A DNA stretch of 64,000 bases, taken from contig NZ_CP119107.1 in the NCBI RefSeq assembly GCF_029094525.1, forward strand, positions 2,232,001 to 2,296,000, read 5' to 3'. Below the pieces are notes generated by a model that saw nothing but the letters and a program-made list of their open reading frames with translations, did no database searches and had not been told where the DNA came from. This document shows, piece after piece, positions 61,527-64,000 of this stretch. The position numbers and the translations under genes are program-made. How positions within the stretch are numbered: position 1 is the first letter of the stretch; the number at the start of each line of letters is the position of its first letter. The stretch comes from Pullulanibacillus sp. KACC 23026 (GTDB taxonomy: Bacteria > Bacillota > Bacilli > Bacillales > Sporolactobacillaceae).

Positions 61527-62507
61527 ATGGAGTACGTAAAACTTGGTAGAACGGGAATGGAAGTCTCACGTTTATGCTTAGGCTGTATGAGTTTCGGTGT
61601 TCCTGAGCGCGGGAATCATCAATGGGTTCTCGATGAAGAAAAGAGTCGACCGATTATTAAACGTGCGATTGAACTCGGCATTAACTTCTTTGATACGGCA
61701 AATGTGTATTCTGAAGGGACAAGTGAAGAAATTGTTGGAAGAGCGCTAAAAGATTTTGCACGCCGTGATGAGATTGTCCTTGCGACCAAAGTACATGGCG
61801 TGATGCATAAAGGCCCTAATGGCGGTGGGCTTTCACGAAAAGCGATTATGCAGGAAATCGATAATAGCTTAATGAGACTGGGCACGGATTATGTGGATCT
61901 TTATCAGATACATCGCTGGGATTACAGCACACCAATCGAAGAAACCATGGAAGCTTTACATGACGTTGTAAAGGCAGGGAAAGCAAGATATATTGGCGCC
62001 TCTTCCATGTATGCTTGGCAATTCGCCAAAGCCTTGCACGTTGCTGAGAAAAATGGTTGGACTCGGTTTGTTTCGATGCAGAATTATTTGAATCTCCTTT
62101 ACCGTGAAGAAGAGCGCGAGATGCTCCCTTTATGTAAAGATGAGGGGATTGGGGTTATTCCATGGAGTCCAATGGCGCGCGGCAAATTGACACGTGACTG
62201 GGATGATAAAAGCTATCGATCTGAAACAGATGAATTTGGAAAATATTTATATTCTCAGACGCACGAAGCAGACCGACAAGTGGTTGCGCGTGTAGCAGAG
62301 ATTGCGGCTGAAAGAGGAATTCCTCGTGCACAAGTAGCGCTTGCCTGGGTCCTCCAAAAAGAACCTGTCACCGCTCCAATTATAGGAACAACAAAAATGA
62401 GCCATTTAGAGGATGCCGTGAGCGGTCTTTCTGTCCAATTAACCGCGGATGAAATTGCTCGTCTTGAAGAACCGTATATCCCTCATCCGGTTCTAGGTCA
62501 CCAATAA
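61527..62507 (+). CDS. Aldo/keto reductase, YajO/YghZ-like
   Basis: The 326-residue NADPH-dependent reductase has MEYVKLGRTGMEVSRLCLGC at the start, FFDTANVYSEGTSE with the catalytic Asp and Tyr, LATKVHG with Lys and YQIHRWD with His. The cofactor segment AQVALAWVLQKEPVTAPIIG is near the end. It is only distantly like the reductase at 6.2 kb, so the two are not a recent duplication. Substrate unknown. The ATG follows AGAGGGATGATGA and a long-stem terminator closes the gene. Confidence 0.93.
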   Translation: MEYVKLGRTGMEVSRLCLGCMSFGVPERGNHQWVLDEEKSRPIIKRAIELGINFFDTANVYSEGTSEEIVGRALKDFARRDEIVLATKVHGVMHKGPNGGGLSRKAIMQEIDNSLMRLGTDYVDLYQIHRWDYSTPIEETMEALHDVVKAGKARYIGASSMYAWQFAKALHVAEKNGWTRFVSMQNYLNLLYREEEREMLPLCKDEGIGVIPWSPMARGKLTRDWDDKSYRSETDEFGKYLYSQTHEADRQVVARVAEIAAERGIPRAQVALAWVLQKEPVTAPIIGTTKMSHLEDAVSGLSVQLTADEIARLEEPYIPHPVLGHQ

Positions 62508-62513
62508 TTGAAT

Positions 62514-62557
62514 AAAAAGCCCTTTAGAAATAAGAGATTATTTCTGGAGGGCTTTTT
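62514..62557 (+). terminator. Terminator of aldo/keto reductase gene
   Basis: AAAAAGCCCT pairs with AGGGCTTTTT and the inner AGAAATAA/TTATTTCT extends the stem. Confidence 0.92.
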
Positions 62558-62593
62558 AAATTAAAATAACCTGGCAGACCAAGGAGGGGGGAA

Positions 62594-63464
62594 GTGAGCG
62601 AAATCCAAGAAGGTTTTTCATTTATCCAAGAAGGTCGCCAAAAAATCCGAGAAGCTTGGCCAAAAATCCTAAAAGGTTAGCTCAAAATCAAAGAAGCTCA
62701 CCCACACATTCATGTGAGCGAGCGAAATCCAAGAAGGTTCCCCATATATCCAAGAAGGTCGCCAAAAAATCTAAGAAGCTTGGCCAAAAATCCTAAAAGG
62801 TTAGCTCAAAATCAAAGAAGCTCACTCATATGTTCATGTGAGCGAGCGAAATCCAAGAAGGTTCCGCATATATCCAAGAAGGTCGCCAAAAAATCCGAGA
62901 AGCTTGGCCAAAAACCCTAAAAGGTCCGCCAAAAATCAAAGAAGCTCACTCATACATTCATGTGAGCGAGCGAAATCCAAGAAGGTTCCCCATATATCCA
63001 AGAAGGTTCCCCATATATCCAAGAAGGTCGCCAAAAAATCCAAGAAGCTTGTCCAAAAATCCTAAAAGGTTAGCTCAAAATCAAAGAAGCTCACTCACAC
63101 ATTCATGTGAGCGAGCGAAATCCAAGAAGGTTCCCCATATATCCAAGAAGGTCACCAAAAAATCCGAGAAGCTTGTCCAAAAATCCTAAAAGGTTAGCTC
63201 AAAATCAAAGAAGCTCACTCATACGTTCATGTGAGCGAGCGAAATCCAAGAAGGTTCCGCATATATCCAAGAAGGTCGCCAAAAAATCCGAGAAGCTTGG
63301 CCAAAAAACCTAAAAGGTTAGCTCAAAATCAAAGAAGCTCACCCACACATTCATGTGAGTGAGCGAAATCCAAGAAGGTTCCCCATATATCCAAGAAGGT
63401 CGCCAAAAAATCCAAGAAGCTTGTCCAAAAATCCTAAAAGGTCCGCCAAAAATCAAAGAAGCTC
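62594..63464. repeat. 124 bp tandem array built from 21 bp subrepeats
   Basis: Units begin GTGAGCGAGCGAAATCCAAG at 62714, 62838, 62962, 63107, 63231 and 63355 (variant), with a shorter first copy at 62594. Inside each unit a 21-base module of the form ATCCAAGAAGGTNNCCNAAAA occurs four times in degenerate form. The 62962 unit has one extra module, which explains its 145-base length. GCTCACTCAC and GTGAGCGAGC flank ACATTCAT and form a hairpin at each junction. The short overlapping frames in it are by-products of the repeat. Confidence 0.93.
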
Positions 63465-63486
63465 CACTCTGTGAGATTGGTTCGGT

Positions 63487-64000
63487 TTAGTTTTCGGCTT
63501 TTGGCGTCGGGATCGCACAGCTATCATCTGCACAGACATCGGCGTCCGTACTGCCAAAGGTTTTAAGCGTTGGAGCAGGGTGCTCTTCTTGCCAAATTTG
63601 ATTTAATGCGCCAACAAAAGTCTCAAGCGGTTGTGCCCCTGAGATCGCGTATTTGCGATTGACGACAAAGAAAGGAACACCTTGGACACCAATCGCTTGG
63701 GCCTCCTCAATGTCTTTTTGAACATCTGCTAAGTAAGCATCAGGTGTGTTTAACACTTTAGAAGCGGATTCGCGGTCAATCCCTGCCTTTTCTGCGAGGT
63801 CTAATAACGTGTTAGGGTCTCCGATATTTTTACCATCAGTAAAATAACCTTTTAAAAGCAAATTGGTAAGAGCATGTTCCTTGTCTAATGATTTGGCAAG
63901 CTTGGCTAATCGGTGAGCATCCAATGTGTTGGTCGGTTTCATGATCTCATAATTGAAATCTAAACCGATCTCTGCGGCTTGTTGGATTAAGCTTTCATTC
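63487..64000 (-). CDS. DsbA-family (FrnE-like) oxidoreductase, 5' part beyond window
   Basis: The visible C-terminal part runs off the right edge with the frame open upstream of Met at 63942 (NESLIQQAAEIGLDFNYEIM). It matches the DsbA/FrnE thioredoxin-fold family: a helical insertion (NTLDAHRLAKLAKSLDKEHA), LLKGYFTDGKNIGD, then GVQGVPFFVVNRKYAISGAQ with the cis-proline VP. The N-terminal CxxC or SxxC site is not in view. The C-terminal tail has an extra pair, VCADDSCAIP, found in some FrnE proteins. It may handle disulfide or multidrug thiol stress in the cytoplasm. Confidence 0.9.
   Translation of the reverse strand, partial: NESLIQQAAEIGLDFNYEIMKPTNTLDAHRLAKLAKSLDKEHALTNLLLKGYFTDGKNIGDPNTLLDLAEKAGIDRESASKVLNTPDAYLADVQKDIEEAQAIGVQGVPFFVVNRKYAISGAQPLETFVGALNQIWQEEHPAPTLKTFGSTDADVCADDSCAIPTPKAEN

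Noticed and set aside
62714-63313. Series of 68-75 codon frames, all starting MSERNPRRF, in the 124 bp array
   Set aside because: They are copies of the same repeat unit, overlap each other in different frames and have no ribosome sites.
62594-63464. CRISPR-like array
   Set aside because: The segments between repeats are themselves repeated rather than unique, the period is too long and there are no cas genes.

Overview
This window reads as chromosome from an AT-leaning Gram-positive bacterium of the Bacillota, most likely a spore-forming member of the Bacillales. The evidence is strong AGGAGG-type ribosome sites, frequent TTG and GTG starts, Rho-independent terminators after most units, lipobox lipoproteins, CcpA- and TnrA-like operators, and homologues of the Bacillus ybb (muropeptide) cluster and of LrgAB. 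A family-level placement is not safe from sequence alone. No rRNA, tRNA, CRISPR array or prophage was seen.

Layout. 1-6.0 kb: a cell-wall sugar salvage operon (Opp/Dpp-type ATPase end, NamZ, MurQ, a double GNAT protein, AnmK, a MurK-like kinase). 6.2-9.6 kb: an aldo/keto reductase, a decayed IS200-type element and a striking 81-82 bp tandem array. 9.7-12.4 kb: an acyltransferase, small membrane and lipoprotein genes, and a broken GH3 glycosidase that keeps its operator. 12.5-19.9 kb: a three-gene extracellular xylose sensor (XylFII/LytS/YesN type) followed by xylFGH, with a recognisable activator site, promoter and tandem cre sites between them. 20-21 kb: IS1182-type remnant and dispersed repeats. 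21-25.5 kb: lrgAB with a divergent LysR gene, then a carboxyspermidine-type polyamine pair behind a structured leader. 26.3-29.9 kb: a paired ABC exporter. 30.4-33.1 kb: DoxX, a radical SAM/SPASM protein and a polysaccharide deacetylase. 33.3-38.4 kb: a segment bounded by 184 bp inverted repeats, holding a GGDEF-EAL protein, L-lactate dehydrogenase, a DUF4230 protein and a zinc ribbon. 39.1-41.2 kb: an ABC-F protein behind a leader with a short peptide and alternative hairpins. 41.3-45.5 kb: palindrome array, kinase remnant, orphan NarL-type regulator, esterase, and an OmpR-type two-component pair. 45.8-50.9 kb: a complete ureABCEFGD cluster with a full-consensus TnrA box upstream. 51-64 kb: L,D-transpeptidase, DrrAB-type exporter, tRNA/RNA methyltransferase, nagAB, a Pit/DUF47 phosphate pair, two tiny proteins, an aldo/keto reductase, a hierarchical 124 bp/21 bp tandem array, and the end of a DsbA-family gene.

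How it fits together. The salvage operon would deliver MurNAc-6-phosphate and GlcNAc-6-phosphate, and nagAB at 56.9 kb would take the latter into glycolysis. Two points set the salvage operon apart from the B. subtilis version: NamZ has no signal peptide, and there is an Opp-type ATPase plus sugar kinases rather than a visible PTS. Nitrogen scavenging (urease under a TnrA-like box), xylose sensing and uptake, and fermentative NADH disposal (ldh behind a Rex-like palindrome) suggest a soil or plant-litter lifestyle; that is inference.

The non-coding DNA is unusually rich. Four intergenic arrays differ in sequence, yet each repeats a small inverted repeat at regular spacing. Two leaders (polyamine operon and ABC-F gene) show mutually exclusive pairings typical of transcription attenuation.
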